Shown: in pieces, positions 41,932 through 52,133 of the stretch
Layout: every line of letters starts with the position of its first letter
Position numbering within the stretch: position 1 is the stretch's first letter
DNA from: Ruminococcus sp.
Lineage (GTDB): Bacteria; Bacillota; Clostridia; Oscillospirales; Ruminococcaceae
Direction: 5' to 3'
Assembly (NCBI GenBank): GCA_017961625.1
Contig: JAGCWY010000142.1
Span: forward strand, 1-64,000
DNA length: 64,000 bases
Notes under the pieces: model-generated
The model's database searches: none
The model's input: the letters and a program-made list of their open reading frames with translations, nothing else
What the model was told of the DNA's origin: nothing
Program-made: the position numbers and the translations under genes

Positions 41932-44307
41932 ATGTCCCAAAAATTCTATTCCCTGCTTGAGAACAACAGTTTCGTATTCCTTGACGGTGGCATGGGCACC
42001 ATGCTGCAGGCTCACGGTATAAAAACCGAGCACGTACCTGAACTGCTTAATATAACCGACCCAGAAGCTATAATGCGCATACACCGTATGTACGTTGAAA
42101 GCGGAGCCGATTTAATCTACGCAAATACCTTCGGCGCCAACTGCTTCAAGCTGGCTAAAAGCGGTCATACAGTGGAAGAGGTGGTCTCCGCAGGCGTTTC
42201 CAACGCCCGTAAAGCCGCCGCAGGCAGAGCTCTCGTCGCTCTCGACCTCGGTCCTATTGGTCAGCTCCTCGAGCCTGCCGGTACCCTAAGATTCGAGGAC
42301 GCCTACGAGGTGTACAAAGAGCTCGTTCTAGCAGGAAAAGAAGCCGACGTTATCGTTATAGAGACTATGACAGACCTGTATGAGGTAAAAGCCGCTGTTC
42401 TCGCAGCAAAGGAGAACTCGGACAAGCCGGTGCTCGTAACTATGACCTTTGAGGAGAATATGCGTACCTTCACCGGCGTATCCCCGGAGTGTATGGTGGC
42501 TGTGCTGGAGGGTCTGGGCGCTGACGCTATAGGCGTCAACTGCTCCCTCGGTCCTGAGGAGCTCTTCCCCGTTCTTGACAGGATATGTGCACTTACGACC
42601 CTGCCGGTCATCGCAAAGCCCAATGCCGGTCTTCCCGACCCTGTTACAAATGAATACAACGTAGATCCTCAGGACTTCGCTGAGAGCGCCGTAAAGCTGG
42701 CAAATGCCGGAGTTACCGTATTCGGAGGCTGCTGCGGAACTACTCCCGAGCATATCTCGGCTATGATAGAGGCTCTTTCCGGCGTGGAAAGGCAGACGAG
42801 AAGGATAGTCCGCGCAAGTATCGCCTGTTCAGCCGTGAACTGCGTCACAATAAATCAGCCCCGTGTTATCGGTGAGCGTATCAATCCAACCGGCAAAAAG
42901 CGGTTCAAGGAAGCTCTCCTCGCCCATGATGTGGACTATATCCTCGGTCAGGCAGTTGAGCAGATACACGCAGGCGCGGAGATACTGGACGTAAATGTGG
43001 GACTTCCCGGCATAGACGAAAAAGAAATGATGGTGACTGCCGTAAAGGCTATACAGAGCGTATGCGACACTCCCCTACAGCTGGATTCCACTATCCCTGA
43101 GGTGCTTGAAGCAGGTCTCCGTGTATACAATGGCAAGCCTATAGTAAACTCTGTAAACGGCGAGGACGATTCCCTTGAGGCTATACTCCCCCTCGTCAAG
43201 AAGTACGGCGCTTCCGTGGTTGGACTTGCTCTCGACAAGGGCGGTATCCCCAAAACTGCCGACGGACGTTTTGTTATCGCTGAGAAGATACTCCGCCGCG
43301 CTATGGAGTACGGCATACCCAAGGAGGACGTATTTATAGACTGCCTTACCCTGACGGCTTCCGCAGAACAGGACGGCGTTATGGAAACACTGAACGCTCT
43401 CCACAGGGTAAAGACAGAGCTGGGACTGAACACTGTTCTCGGCGTATCCAATATCTCCTTCGGACTGCCCAACCGCGAGCTCATTACAAGGACTTTCCTC
43501 ACTATGGCGCTCCACAGCGGTCTTACCCTGCCTATCATAAACCCAAATATCGAGGGCATAATCGGAGCTGTCAGAGCTTACCGTCTCCTTGCAGGAATCG
43601 ATCGAAATTCCGCGGATTTCATAAGCATATACGCTCAGGACGACAATGCCCCGAAGGCTCCTGCCCCTGCGCAGGACAAGGGCGCTCCCGACATAATGTA
43701 CGCGGTGGAGAACGGTCTGAAAAACCAAGCCGTAAAGGCTGCCGAGGAGCTCATGAACACCGTCGACCCTATGGAGATAATAAACGGCTACCTCATACCT
43801 GCACTTGACAACGCAGGGGCAAGGTTTGAAAAGGGCAAGATATTCCTGCCCCAACTGATACTCACAGCGGAAGCTGCTCAGGCTTGCTTCGAGGTCATAA
43901 AGACGAAACTCTCCTCCGCAAACAGCGAGAGCGTATCAAAGGGCAAAGTGGTGCTTGCCACGGTACACGGGGATATACACGATATCGGCAAAAACATAGT
44001 CAAGGTCCTCCTTGACAGCTACGGCTTCACGGTCATAGACCTCGGCAAGGACGTGCCCCCGGAGACTATCGTAAACGCCGCCATTGAGAACAAGGTGAGC
44101 CTTGTTGGACTTTCCGCCCTTATGACGACAACTCTCGGCGCTATGGCTGAGACTATCCGCCAGCTCAACGAGAAATACCCCGAATGTAAGACCGTGGTGG
44201 GCGGAGCTGTTCTCACGGCTTCCTACGCGGAGCAGATACACGCGGATTTCTACGCCAAGGATGCAAAGCAGACCGTGGATATAGCCTCGCAGGTCTACGG
44301 TGCCTGA
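41932..44307 (+). CDS. metH: Cobalamin-dependent methionine synthase, short form without reactivation domain
   Basis: 791 aa. Homocysteine domain (~1-290) with zinc ligands in GVNCSLGP and GGCCGTTPEH; methyltetrahydrofolate domain (~310-570; GERINPTGKKRFKEA); cobalamin cap and binding domains (~600-791) with the B12 motif GDIHDIGKN, His 683 being the cobalt ligand. The C-terminal AdoMet/flavodoxin reactivation domain of E. coli MetH is absent, as in many Clostridia, where a separate activation protein is supplied elsewhere. SD AAGGAG before ATG. Paired with pheA in one short operon. Confidence 0.9.
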   Translation: MSQKFYSLLENNSFVFLDGGMGTMLQAHGIKTEHVPELLNITDPEAIMRIHRMYVESGADLIYANTFGANCFKLAKSGHTVEEVVSAGVSNARKAAAGRALVALDLGPIGQLLEPAGTLRFEDAYEVYKELVLAGKEADVIVIETMTDLYEVKAAVLAAKENSDKPVLVTMTFEENMRTFTGVSPECMVAVLEGLGADAIGVNCSLGPEELFPVLDRICALTTLPVIAKPNAGLPDPVTNEYNVDPQDFAESAVKLANAGVTVFGGCCGTTPEHISAMIEALSGVERQTRRIVRASIACSAVNCVTINQPRVIGERINPTGKKRFKEALLAHDVDYILGQAVEQIHAGAEILDVNVGLPGIDEKEMMVTAVKAIQSVCDTPLQLDSTIPEVLEAGLRVYNGKPIVNSVNGEDDSLEAILPLVKKYGASVVGLALDKGGIPKTADGRFVIAEKILRRAMEYGIPKEDVFIDCLTLTASAEQDGVMETLNALHRVKTELGLNTVLGVSNISFGLPNRELITRTFLTMALHSGLTLPIINPNIEGIIGAVRAYRLLAGIDRNSADFISIYAQDDNAPKAPAPAQDKGAPDIMYAVENGLKNQAVKAAEELMNTVDPMEIINGYLIPALDNAGARFEKGKIFLPQLILTAEAAQACFEVIKTKLSSANSESVSKGKVVLATVHGDIHDIGKNIVKVLLDSYGFTVIDLGKDVPPETIVNAAIENKVSLVGLSALMTTTLGAMAETIRQLNEKYPECKTVVGGAVLTASYAEQIHADFYAKDAKQTVDIASQVYGA

Positions 44308-44386
44308 GCCGTTAGCCATTAGCTCGTAGGGACTGGCGTCCCCGACAGCCCGAGTTGTTAGTAATTAGTGAATAGTGATTAGAATT

Positions 44387-44409
44387 GTAGGGGCGGATAT
44401 TATCCGCCT
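44387..44409 (+). repeat. TAGGGGCG palindromic element
   Basis: GTAGGGGCGGATATTATCCGCC: stem GGCGGATA/TATCCGCC. Just before the metH terminator. The 44309-44385 stretch before it consists of iterated TTAGCCATTAGC and TTAGTAATTAGTGAATAG words plus a TAGGGACTGGCGTCCCC element. Confidence 0.55.
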
Positions 44410-44410
44410 G

Positions 44411-44443
44411 AAAAAAGCAGCCTGTTTTTGGGCTGCTTTTTTT
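44411..44443 (+). terminator. Terminator of pheA-metH
   Basis: AAAAAGCAGCC, loop, GGCTGCTTTTT with a run of eight T. Confidence 0.9.
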
Positions 44444-44532
44444 ACTTTATGATGTTTTTCGCGGACAGATAAACAAAAGGAACACCAAGACGGCGTTCTC
44501 TACAATGAGGTCATGTTATTTACTGCGTTATT

Positions 44533-44560
44533 GGCAGGCGAGCGGAACTCGCCCCTAAAA
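44533..44560 (-). repeat. TAGGGGCG-type palindromic element
   Basis: Minus strand AGGGGCGAGTTCCGCTCGCC: stem GGCGAG/CTCGCC. Followed by a GCTAAGGGCTAACGGCTC tract. Confidence 0.5.
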
Positions 44561-44568
44561 GCTAAGGG

Positions 44569-45513
44569 CTAACGGCTCTTGGCTTTGGCGTATATCCTGC
44601 CGATAAGGAATGCCACTACGTCGGCAAACACCGAGGCTATGCGCATTACCAGTACGAAGAGCAGTATCCTGTCCTCATATCTGTTTCCGCAGACAAACAG
44701 CATAACGCCCTCGCGTATACCGATACCGCCGGGAGCTCCGGGAGTGACAAAACCGATTATCCACGCAAACAGGAAAGCTCCCGTAAGCGTCAGGAGCTCC
44801 TTTGTGCCTGCCTGCGGCACTATCAGAGCCATGCAGCAGAAATACATCGCCGCGGATACGATGTTGTGGGCGGAATAGTAGAATATTCCACTCAGGAACT
44901 GCGGTCGGTTGCTCCTTTTAAACGCCTTTGAATAGCGTGAAAGATGGCTCTGGAGCCTGCCGCGGAATTTTAGCCATACGACTGCAAAAGCCGCTGCCAG
45001 AAGTAGTATCCCTGTCGCTCCGGCAATAAACAGGTTCCTGCCGTACTTTTCAAGGAGCTCAGCTATCTTGCTGCCGAGAAGTATGACCGATACCGTTCCC
45101 GTCCAGAACACGCAGAAAAAAACGTCGAGTATGGTCGCGCAGGCTACGTCCACATGGCTTATATCCATGTCCGCAGCAAGCTTGTTACGTCCCACGTACT
45201 GGAAGACATTTCCGGGAAGGTATTTGTATATATTCGACTGTGTATACACGGGCATAGCCGCAGAATAGGGTATCTTCCTGCCGGAAAGGGACCTTGTGAA
45301 CATGAGCCACGGGAAACAGGCTATGATTATCTGTGCCGCCTGTATCACAAGGCTCAGCGCAAAGGCTCCGATAACACGGGGAGAACTGAGGTCTCCTGGC
45401 TTTATGTCCATGTCGATTATCTTCTTTACAACAAAGGCGAGCGCCAGTATCACTACAAGATGTCCTGCGAGCTTCACCAGCTTCTTTACGTTGAGCTTAT
45501 CCTTCATGAGCAC
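44569..45513 (-). CDS. Flippase-like membrane protein (lysylphosphatidylglycerol synthase TM / AglD-type)
   Basis: 314 aa, about eight membrane helices. The signature FVTPGAPGGIGIREG (~255-270) is that of the LPG-synthase transmembrane domain family, also found as stand-alone proteins near glycosyltransferases, where a lipid-linked sugar flippase role has been proposed. Last gene of the polysaccharide operon; overlaps the end of the preceding glycosyltransferase by 17 nt. Start codon either 45513 or 45507. Confidence 0.8.
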   Translation of the reverse strand: MLMKDKLNVKKLVKLAGHLVVILALAFVVKKIIDMDIKPGDLSSPRVIGAFALSLVIQAAQIIIACFPWLMFTRSLSGRKIPYSAAMPVYTQSNIYKYLPGNVFQYVGRNKLAADMDISHVDVACATILDVFFCVFWTGTVSVILLGSKIAELLEKYGRNLFIAGATGILLLAAAFAVVWLKFRGRLQSHLSRYSKAFKRSNRPQFLSGIFYYSAHNIVSAAMYFCCMALIVPQAGTKELLTLTGAFLFAWIIGFVTPGAPGGIGIREGVMLFVCGNRYEDRILLFVLVMRIASVFADVVAFLIGRIYAKAKSR

Positions 45514-46651
45514 CAGTCTTTTCTGTAAGTCGCTGAACTACCTCATTCATTCTGTCCCATGAATACTTGTAAGCCTCCCTGCGGACGTTCTCTGTGAACT
45601 CCTCCGCCTTTCCCTCATGGAAGAAGCGGCATACAGCCTCTGCAAGGGCATGGGGGGCCTTAGGAGGTACGATATAGCCTGTCTTTCCGTCAAGCACCAC
45701 CTCTGGGAGACCTCCCACGTCCGTGGCGATAACAGGCTTTTCAAATCCGTAGGCTATCTGCACTATGCCGCTCTGTGTAGCGGATTCATAAGGCAGTACA
45801 ACTATATCCGCCGCCGCAAAATACTTCTCTATGCCGCTGTCCGGGATATAACCGTCAACTATCCTTATACTGCTCTCAACTCCGCTCTTTCTTATCTGCT
45901 CCATATAGACTTCCTTGTCGCTTCTGAACTCACCTACTATCCAGAGTTCTATACCAGGATCGTATCTCACTATCTCCGGCATAGCGTCTATAATATGGCG
46001 CAGTCCCTTATAATCACGTATAAAGCCGAAGAAAAGGAGCATTTTTTTATCCGGAGCTGAGCCTGCCTCCTGCTTTGCCTGCTCCCTGCCCATATTCTGT
46101 ATCTTAAAAGCGTTGTATACGGGATGTACCGTAGCCTCGTACACTGGCGAAGAGGTTATCTCCTTAAGGTCGGAGGCTTCCTTCTCGGAATGGGTTATAT
46201 AAGCCGAGCCTCTTTTCAGGGCACATTTTGTAAGTAAACGGTCCATAGGAAAACGCTCGTGCGGAAACACGTTATGGCAGACGAATATCTTCGGTATCCC
46301 TCTCAGCATAAAGGAAAGAGCGGTATAGCAGGGCGAAAAATAAGGATGCCACCACTGCACGACTATGCGGTCCGGCTTCATCTTTTTTATCTTATGCGCT
46401 GAAATAAGCCAATTTATGGGATTTGCCGTGTTTATAAGATACTTGGTCCCAGGTATCTTGAAAAGATCGTTGTCGAAGTCCTTTTGCTCGTTCTTGAAAA
46501 GCAGCTTCGGATACTGCATTTTGTAGGACACAGTCTCGACATCGAAATCTTTTTTCAGGTTCTTAACCATTGCTCCCGTATAATGGGCTATACCGCCCTT
46601 ATATGGGTAAACGGGACCTATCATCACTATCTTTTTCTTCTTATTTTTCAT
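45497..46651 (-). CDS. Glycosyltransferase family 4
   Basis: 384 aa, GT-B fold, cytoplasmic face of the membrane. N-terminal IGPVYPYKGGIAHYTGAM (acceptor site glycine loop) and C-terminal donor site VVLPYESATQSGIVQIAYGF (E-x7-E-like) with FFGFIRDYKG. Transfers a sugar from a nucleotide donor to a growing lipid-linked glycan; the sugar is not predictable. Overlaps neighbours on both sides. Confidence 0.87.
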   Translation of the reverse strand: MKNKKKKIVMIGPVYPYKGGIAHYTGAMVKNLKKDFDVETVSYKMQYPKLLFKNEQKDFDNDLFKIPGTKYLINTANPINWLISAHKIKKMKPDRIVVQWWHPYFSPCYTALSFMLRGIPKIFVCHNVFPHERFPMDRLLTKCALKRGSAYITHSEKEASDLKEITSSPVYEATVHPVYNAFKIQNMGREQAKQEAGSAPDKKMLLFFGFIRDYKGLRHIIDAMPEIVRYDPGIELWIVGEFRSDKEVYMEQIRKSGVESSIRIVDGYIPDSGIEKYFAAADIVVLPYESATQSGIVQIAYGFEKPVIATDVGGLPEVVLDGKTGYIVPPKAPHALAEAVCRFFHEGKAEEFTENVRREAYKYSWDRMNEVVQRLTEKTGAHEG

Positions 46652-47609
46652 TCTTCATTTCCTCGTCGCTCTTTCCGCAGTCCATTTTTCTTACTCTGTA
46701 CTGCACATCCTCGAGGAGCTTCCTGTTTGCCGAGATAGTGTCACCGAGCAGACCTATGGTAATGGTCTGAAAGCCCATCATCACCAGTATTGCAGTAAGT
46801 ATAAGAGACTGTACATGTCCGCCGCCCTCGCCCATTGCCATGAGCACAAGAAACCTTATTCCCAGCACAGCTCCAAAGAGAAGGAGCACAAAACCAATAG
46901 TCATGAAGAACTTCAGCGGCTTGTACATAACAAAAGAACGGGTTATGACAGTGGAGGAACGCTTCATATAGCGCCACATGCTGGAAAACAGACGGGAAGG
47001 TCTAGTCTCGGGATTCGTCCTTATGGGGACTGAGGTCATGGCAGTCTTGCTGTTACCTGCCTGTATTATAGTTTCAAGGGTATAGGTGTACTCGTTGACT
47101 ACGTTGAGTCTCAGCGCAGCCTCCCTTGAATAGGCTCTGAATCCACTAGGAGCGTCAGGTATATCAGTACCCGAGGCAACTCGGACCACCCAGCTTCCGA
47201 TATGCTGGAACTTCTTCTTTTTCCATGAGAAATGCTCAGTCTTGTCAATAGGGCGCTCGCCTATGACTATATCCGCCTTTTCGTCAAGTATGGGGCGAAC
47301 TATCTTTTCGATATCCGCTCCGCAGTACTGATTATCAGCATCGGTATTTACGATTATATCCGCGCCAAGATGCAGGCAGGCATCTATACCAGCCATAAAT
47401 CCCTTGGCAAGTCCCTTATTTCTCTTGAAGGAAACTATGTGATGAAAGCCCAGCTCTCTTGCACGCTGAACTGTCCCGTCCTTACTTCCATCGTTGATTA
47501 TGAGATATTCTATAGTGTCGATACCGTCTATATGCCGCGGTAGGTCGCTGTATGCCAGCTCGAGGGTCTCCTCCTCGTTATAGCACGGTATCTGGATTAT
47601 AAGCTTCAT
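46641..47609 (-). CDS. Family 2 glycosyltransferase with C-terminal membrane helices (GtrB/DPM-like)
   Basis: 322 aa. IIQIPCYNEEETL start, NTDADNQY metal-binding motif, then two membrane helices (~230-300). The layout of polyprenyl-phosphate sugar synthases that make the donor for membrane glycosyltransferases such as the neighbouring 47614 gene. The sugar is unknown. Confidence 0.87.
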   Translation of the reverse strand: MKLIIQIPCYNEEETLELAYSDLPRHIDGIDTIEYLIINDGSKDGTVQRARELGFHHIVSFKRNKGLAKGFMAGIDACLHLGADIIVNTDADNQYCGADIEKIVRPILDEKADIVIGERPIDKTEHFSWKKKKFQHIGSWVVRVASGTDIPDAPSGFRAYSREAALRLNVVNEYTYTLETIIQAGNSKTAMTSVPIRTNPETRPSRLFSSMWRYMKRSSTVITRSFVMYKPLKFFMTIGFVLLLFGAVLGIRFLVLMAMGEGGGHVQSLILTAILVMMGFQTITIGLLGDTISANRKLLEDVQYRVRKMDCGKSDEEMKNEK

Positions 47610-47613
47610 TTTC

Positions 47614-49764
47614 TTAGCCCTCCGTTTTTACTTCAATGGATCTGAGTCTTGCGGATATACTCTCAGGCTCATAAAGATATACCACTATCTCCGCTTTCTC
47701 AGTTTCTGTCTCAAGCTCTGCATCGAGGTCGAGTTCCAGCCTTCCGTCTTTTCCAAGCATATCTGCTGTTATCTCCTCGTGAGCGTATATAGTCTCGCCG
47801 GCATCACTGCTTATCTCGGCATAGCCTATCTCGTCATCACCGTAGTAGCCTGAGAAGCTCATATCCAACATGAAGGAGTAGGAGCCCTCTGCCAGACGCA
47901 GCCCCGGTCCGTAGCATAGATAGTTGAATTCCTCCGAGCTATTTATGACGTCCTCGGAAGGTATATAGCACTCGGTGTCGAATACGTTCATCAAGTCGAG
48001 GGGGATATTTATGCTGTCTGTTTCCGTCTTTGATGTGGAATAGATTATATGCCTGTCGGAGCGGTCGATGATCTCATGTCCCATAAGCTCTATAAGGTCG
48101 CTGTTGGGAGCAAAGATATATCCCTCTTCGCTGATGGCGTCGGGGTCCTCTGTTACCTCAACACGTATATCATGCATTTCGTACTGTAAGAAAGATATGA
48201 AGGTCCCTGCGTCACGAATTACATATATCTGCTTCTCAGGCAGCTCCTTCGCTCTTGCGCAGAGAGCACGGTCGCCCTCGTAAGCCTCCTGATTCACAGT
48301 TATAGCAAGCTGTGCGCTGGGAGTATTGACAGTGAACAGAACTGCGCATATCGCTGAGCAAAGGTATATGCACAGCTTTTTCCACCTGAGCATACAGGAT
48401 ATAGCCGCAAGTGCAAAGAACCATGACAGCGAATAGCTTATGAATCCATGGAAGTACTGATGATTTTCCTCAAAGAGCTTGCATATAGGCGGTGCGCAGA
48501 CCTTGTTGAAGACCTGATCCTCAACAAGGGGCAGTATCCTTGAAACTCCGCTGGCTCCCAGCCTCATGATAAAGGGTATGAACATCATAATGAGCACATC
48601 CCGTTTATCGGCTTCAAACAGGAAAATTATGCCGATCATTATAAGCAGTCCCACAACTATATCGAAGTATCTTGTATACAGGATATGGTCGATACGCTGG
48701 AAATCTATCATGAAAATGCAGCTGATGAAGTATGTAGATATAAACGCGCAGAATATGAACAGGAACATAAAGAACCTGCTGTCAGCAGTCTCGAAGAGCT
48801 TTTTGCCTCCCTTAATCGCTTTCCGCGCATTATATAAGCCTGTCGCTCCACGCTTTGCCATTATGAGCAGAGCGAACAGCACCAGACAGAAGGTGCCTGC
48901 CGATATTGAAAAGATCTGTCCCGACATTACTCCAATCAGCTTATACAAGCCGGAGGCTGAGGAAAAGGCTATCTTCATCTTTTCAAAAACTGTGCCTGCG
49001 TCATTTCCGGAGGAGCCGCTGCTCCAGAGGGCGCTGACAAGACGTCTCCTTATCAGCTTATCGGCTATGAAGCCGGCTGTGAGAGCAAGCATGAACGCGC
49101 CGCCGTGACTGAGCTTTATCTTTTTGCAAACAACAGCGGCTGCCAAAACGAATACCACGGACGCGACTATGCCTATAGTCCTGTTGTGTACCATGTACAT
49201 ATACACGCTGAAAAGACCGAGGCTTACTGCATTTATGTATGTGGGCTTCTGCATTATCCTTACTATGAGTAAGGTCACTATCGTAGCCGCAAGCAGCAGG
49301 ACAGTCTCAGAAAATGCCACGCCTGAGTTGAACTGGTATGAGGTATACAGCATTCCTGCCGCCGCAACAACACTTGCAGGAAGTATCTCCAGTTTCGGGA
49401 AAAGCCTCCTGATTATATATATGAACATAAAATAGCAAATCTCGTCCATTATTATATTCATGACAAGAGCCGCACGGTAGAGCAGCACTGTGTCGGATAT
49501 CAACTTCACCAGAGGTAGAAGCAGCAGACTGTAGCCATAGGAATACCAACCTACCGTTTCGGAAACACCTCTCCAGTCAAGTCCTGCCAATTCGGCTGCG
49601 TGCATCCAGTAGCCCATTTCGTCGTTGTAAACGAAAGGGCTGTAGCACTTGCCGACCATTGGTATATTCATGAAAAATATCAGCGCCGCCAGCGCAAGAG
49701 TTACGATATACCGGGGATTGAACGCAGGCAGTCTGCGTTCCTTTTTCTTTGCTTTTTCGCTCAT
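47614..49764 (-). CDS. Large membrane protein, probable GT-C type glycosyltransferase or glycan modifier
   Basis: 716 aa with about 11 membrane helices in residues 20-480 and a C-terminal extracytoplasmic beta-rich domain (~490-716). The first loop has VYNDEMGYWMHAAELAG, where DE resembles the acidic pair in the first loop of GT-C enzymes. Start at 49764, giving an ATGA overlap with the upstream GT4 stop; a longer form from 49809 would extend into that gene. Probably uses a polyprenyl-phosphate sugar made by the family 2 enzyme. Confidence 0.7.
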   Translation of the reverse strand: MSEKAKKKERRLPAFNPRYIVTLALAALIFFMNIPMVGKCYSPFVYNDEMGYWMHAAELAGLDWRGVSETVGWYSYGYSLLLLPLVKLISDTVLLYRAALVMNIIMDEICYFMFIYIIRRLFPKLEILPASVVAAAGMLYTSYQFNSGVAFSETVLLLAATIVTLLIVRIMQKPTYINAVSLGLFSVYMYMVHNRTIGIVASVVFVLAAAVVCKKIKLSHGGAFMLALTAGFIADKLIRRRLVSALWSSGSSGNDAGTVFEKMKIAFSSASGLYKLIGVMSGQIFSISAGTFCLVLFALLIMAKRGATGLYNARKAIKGGKKLFETADSRFFMFLFIFCAFISTYFISCIFMIDFQRIDHILYTRYFDIVVGLLIMIGIIFLFEADKRDVLIMMFIPFIMRLGASGVSRILPLVEDQVFNKVCAPPICKLFEENHQYFHGFISYSLSWFFALAAISCMLRWKKLCIYLCSAICAVLFTVNTPSAQLAITVNQEAYEGDRALCARAKELPEKQIYVIRDAGTFISFLQYEMHDIRVEVTEDPDAISEEGYIFAPNSDLIELMGHEIIDRSDRHIIYSTSKTETDSINIPLDLMNVFDTECYIPSEDVINSSEEFNYLCYGPGLRLAEGSYSFMLDMSFSGYYGDDEIGYAEISSDAGETIYAHEEITADMLGKDGRLELDLDAELETETEKAEIVVYLYEPESISARLRSIEVKTEG

Positions 49765-50930
49765 ATTCTGCCGATAACCTCCCTGAAGCCTTCCATTATT
49801 ACCTCCCAACGGTAGTTACTGTCAACGTAAGCCTTTGCGTTCTGACGCATGAGCCCGTACTCCCTGCCGTGGGACATTATATAGTCGAGTATGCCTTCAA
49901 GCTCAAAATAATTTGTATAATACAGACCTCCGTTGCTCTTTATGCAGTGCCCCTTGAGCACCTCGCAGACGCCGTTGACTATAACAGGCACCGACAGCGT
50001 CATCGCTTCCAGCACCGATATCGAAAGGCTCTCGAAATTTGACGGCAGCCAGAGGCATTTCGCTCCGACTATGCCGCTGAACTTGTCCTCCTCGCTGACG
50101 AAACCGAGGCTGATTATATCCTTATGGGATGGTATATCGCATACCGGCTTGCCCATGAGCACCAGCTTAAGCCCGCTTTCGGGACGTCTTTTTTTGTATT
50201 CAATGAAGTATCTGAACATTGCCGGGCAGTTCTTGCCCTCGTCGATACGTCCCACATATATCAGGTATTCCCCCTCGATGTCGAACTTGCTTCGGAATGC
50301 CGCTTCATCGGGCTCACAGGGCACCTCAACTCCCGTACCCATTACCCGGCAGGGAATGTCCTTGCAGTCGAAAAGTCCCTGCACCAGAGTCTTTTCCTCG
50401 TCGGTGAGAAAAACGAAGGCTTTCGGGAGAGTGAACAGCTTCTCGAATGTCTTAAAATGTATATAGGGCTCCTCGTGGGCTGTGGGTATCAGCACCGCCT
50501 TTTCAGCCACCTCCGGAAGTCCCGTGACGGTAAGATAGTACAGATAGGTGACGAAGATAAAAACGTCGTATTTGTCCCTGCTGCTGCGGATATAGTCTAT
50601 CGCCGCAGGAGAGTAGGGCCCCTGCTTCTCGAACCATATCTTTTCAGCCTCAGTGCTGTAATTTCCCGAACGCAGGTACTTTCCGTTATAGTCGTTGAAG
50701 TCCTTTGCACGGGGCTTTGCCACGGGGAAACGAAGCACTCTTACTCCGTTTATCTCCTCCTCGTCAGCCTTGTAGTAATTATCCCATGTGGTGTATTCAA
50801 GAGCCTTTGTTGTGATGATATCAACCTCAAAGCTGTCTGTGAGCCTTTCGGCGATAAGACGGGTGTAGTACTCCGAGCCTCCGTTAACTTCCAGTCCGTA
50901 TCTCTGATTGACAAGAGCTATTTTTTTCAT
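49761..50930 (-). CDS. Glycosyltransferase family 4, paralogue of the next gene
   Basis: 389 aa. NGGSEYYTRLIAERL acceptor loop, YVGRIDEGKNC, and LSISVLEAMTLSVPVIVNG as the donor site. Shares layout and many segments (FRSKF..., GR.DEGKN, SNGGLY) with the gene at 50930-52129, a tandem duplication. The start overlaps that gene's stop by one base. Confidence 0.87.
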   Translation of the reverse strand: MKKIALVNQRYGLEVNGGSEYYTRLIAERLTDSFEVDIITTKALEYTTWDNYYKADEEEINGVRVLRFPVAKPRAKDFNDYNGKYLRSGNYSTEAEKIWFEKQGPYSPAAIDYIRSSRDKYDVFIFVTYLYYLTVTGLPEVAEKAVLIPTAHEEPYIHFKTFEKLFTLPKAFVFLTDEEKTLVQGLFDCKDIPCRVMGTGVEVPCEPDEAAFRSKFDIEGEYLIYVGRIDEGKNCPAMFRYFIEYKKRRPESGLKLVLMGKPVCDIPSHKDIISLGFVSEEDKFSGIVGAKCLWLPSNFESLSISVLEAMTLSVPVIVNGVCEVLKGHCIKSNGGLYYTNYFELEGILDYIMSHGREYGLMRQNAKAYVDSNYRWEVIMEGFREVIGRI

Positions 50931-52129
50931 TATTCCTTTTCTCCGCTAACTTCTCTGAAAAACTTCATGTATTTATCCACGATAACGTCCCATGCAAAAT
51001 TGCTGCGAACATAGCTTCTGCCGTTTTCGCCCATCTGCGTCGCTTTCTCCTTATTGCTCAGGAACCAGTCCGTACAGCCCTCGAACTCGAAATAGTCCCC
51101 GAAATAAAGTCCGCCGTTGGACTCTGAGGCGAAATTCCTCGTTACCGCGCAACCGCTGTTCACCAGCACCGGACGTCCGCACAGCCAGCTCTCCATGATG
51201 ACAAGGGAGAAACTCTCGTTGGTAGAGGGCTGACATAGGAACTCCGCCGCCGCCTGAGCATTGTACTTGTCCTGTAAATCTATGAAGCCGAGGTCGATTA
51301 TCCTCTTCTGCTTCACAAGCTCGACAGGCAGATCTATATTTCCGCCGCCTATGAGAATGAGCTTAAGATCGGTATCCCTTCGCTTCACATACTCGGAATA
51401 GTACTTCACAAGGGTGTGTACGTTCTTGCCCTCGTCCTTTCTTCCAGCGTATATCACGAAAGGTCTGTCTATGCCGAATTTGCTCCGGAAATCAGCAGCA
51501 TTACCGGTGAGGTCGGTATATACTCCCTCGCCGAGGCAGCCCTGCTTTACGCTGCTCATGTCGAATACCCGGTTTGCCAGCTCGTACTCCGGCTTTGCGT
51601 GGTATATGATACCGCCAATGTTCTCGAAGACCGGCTTGAATACGTCCATATACACATAAGGCTCGTCGTGGAAGCAGGGTATCAGCACCGATCTTTCGGG
51701 GCAGACCTGCAAGCCGTGGAAGGTCGTTCCGAACATATAGGGTATGAACACGAAGAGGCTGTACTCGTCTTTATGAGCTCTGATATACTCACAGAGGTCG
51801 GAACTGTTCACCATTTCCTCCACGTATGTATGCTGCTCATCAGCTGAGACAGGCATACCCTTCATCAGCTTTGCGTTAACTGCGTCAAAAGCCTTTGTAT
51901 TGCGCTTCCTTACCTTGAAGCGCCTTATAGTGAACCCGTGTACCGTATCAGTGCCCTCGCTGAAATAGTTCTCGTTCCAGTCAGCGGAGAACTCCTTCAC
52001 GCAGGTGCTGAGCATTTCCACTTCTACTCCTGCCTCGTGAAGATGTGTAGTGAGACCGCGTAGCTCCATTTCGGCTCCGCCGGGTATCTTCTCACTGTAC
52101 CACGGGATAACAAATCCTATTTTTTTCAT
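50930..52129 (-). CDS. Glycosyltransferase family 4, paralogue of the previous gene
   Basis: 399 aa. IPGGAEMELRGLTTHL, YAGRKDEGKNV, and FSLVIMESWLCGRPVLVN. Ends 4 nt after the GT4 stop upstream of it, so densely packed. Likely adds a different sugar from its twin. Confidence 0.87.
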   Translation of the reverse strand: MKKIGFVIPWYSEKIPGGAEMELRGLTTHLHEAGVEVEMLSTCVKEFSADWNENYFSEGTDTVHGFTIRRFKVRKRNTKAFDAVNAKLMKGMPVSADEQHTYVEEMVNSSDLCEYIRAHKDEYSLFVFIPYMFGTTFHGLQVCPERSVLIPCFHDEPYVYMDVFKPVFENIGGIIYHAKPEYELANRVFDMSSVKQGCLGEGVYTDLTGNAADFRSKFGIDRPFVIYAGRKDEGKNVHTLVKYYSEYVKRRDTDLKLILIGGGNIDLPVELVKQKRIIDLGFIDLQDKYNAQAAAEFLCQPSTNESFSLVIMESWLCGRPVLVNSGCAVTRNFASESNGGLYFGDYFEFEGCTDWFLSNKEKATQMGENGRSYVRSNFAWDVIVDKYMKFFREVSGEKE

Positions 52130-52133
52130 TTCC

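Noticed and set aside
42948..43854. Antisense ORFs of 203 and 259 codons within metH
   Set aside because: Shadows of the metH codon pattern; no ribosome sites, no recognisable protein.
44411..44443. metH terminator read as part of a TAGGGGCG repeat
   Set aside because: It has the normal hairpin plus T run; only the preceding palindrome belongs to the repeat family.
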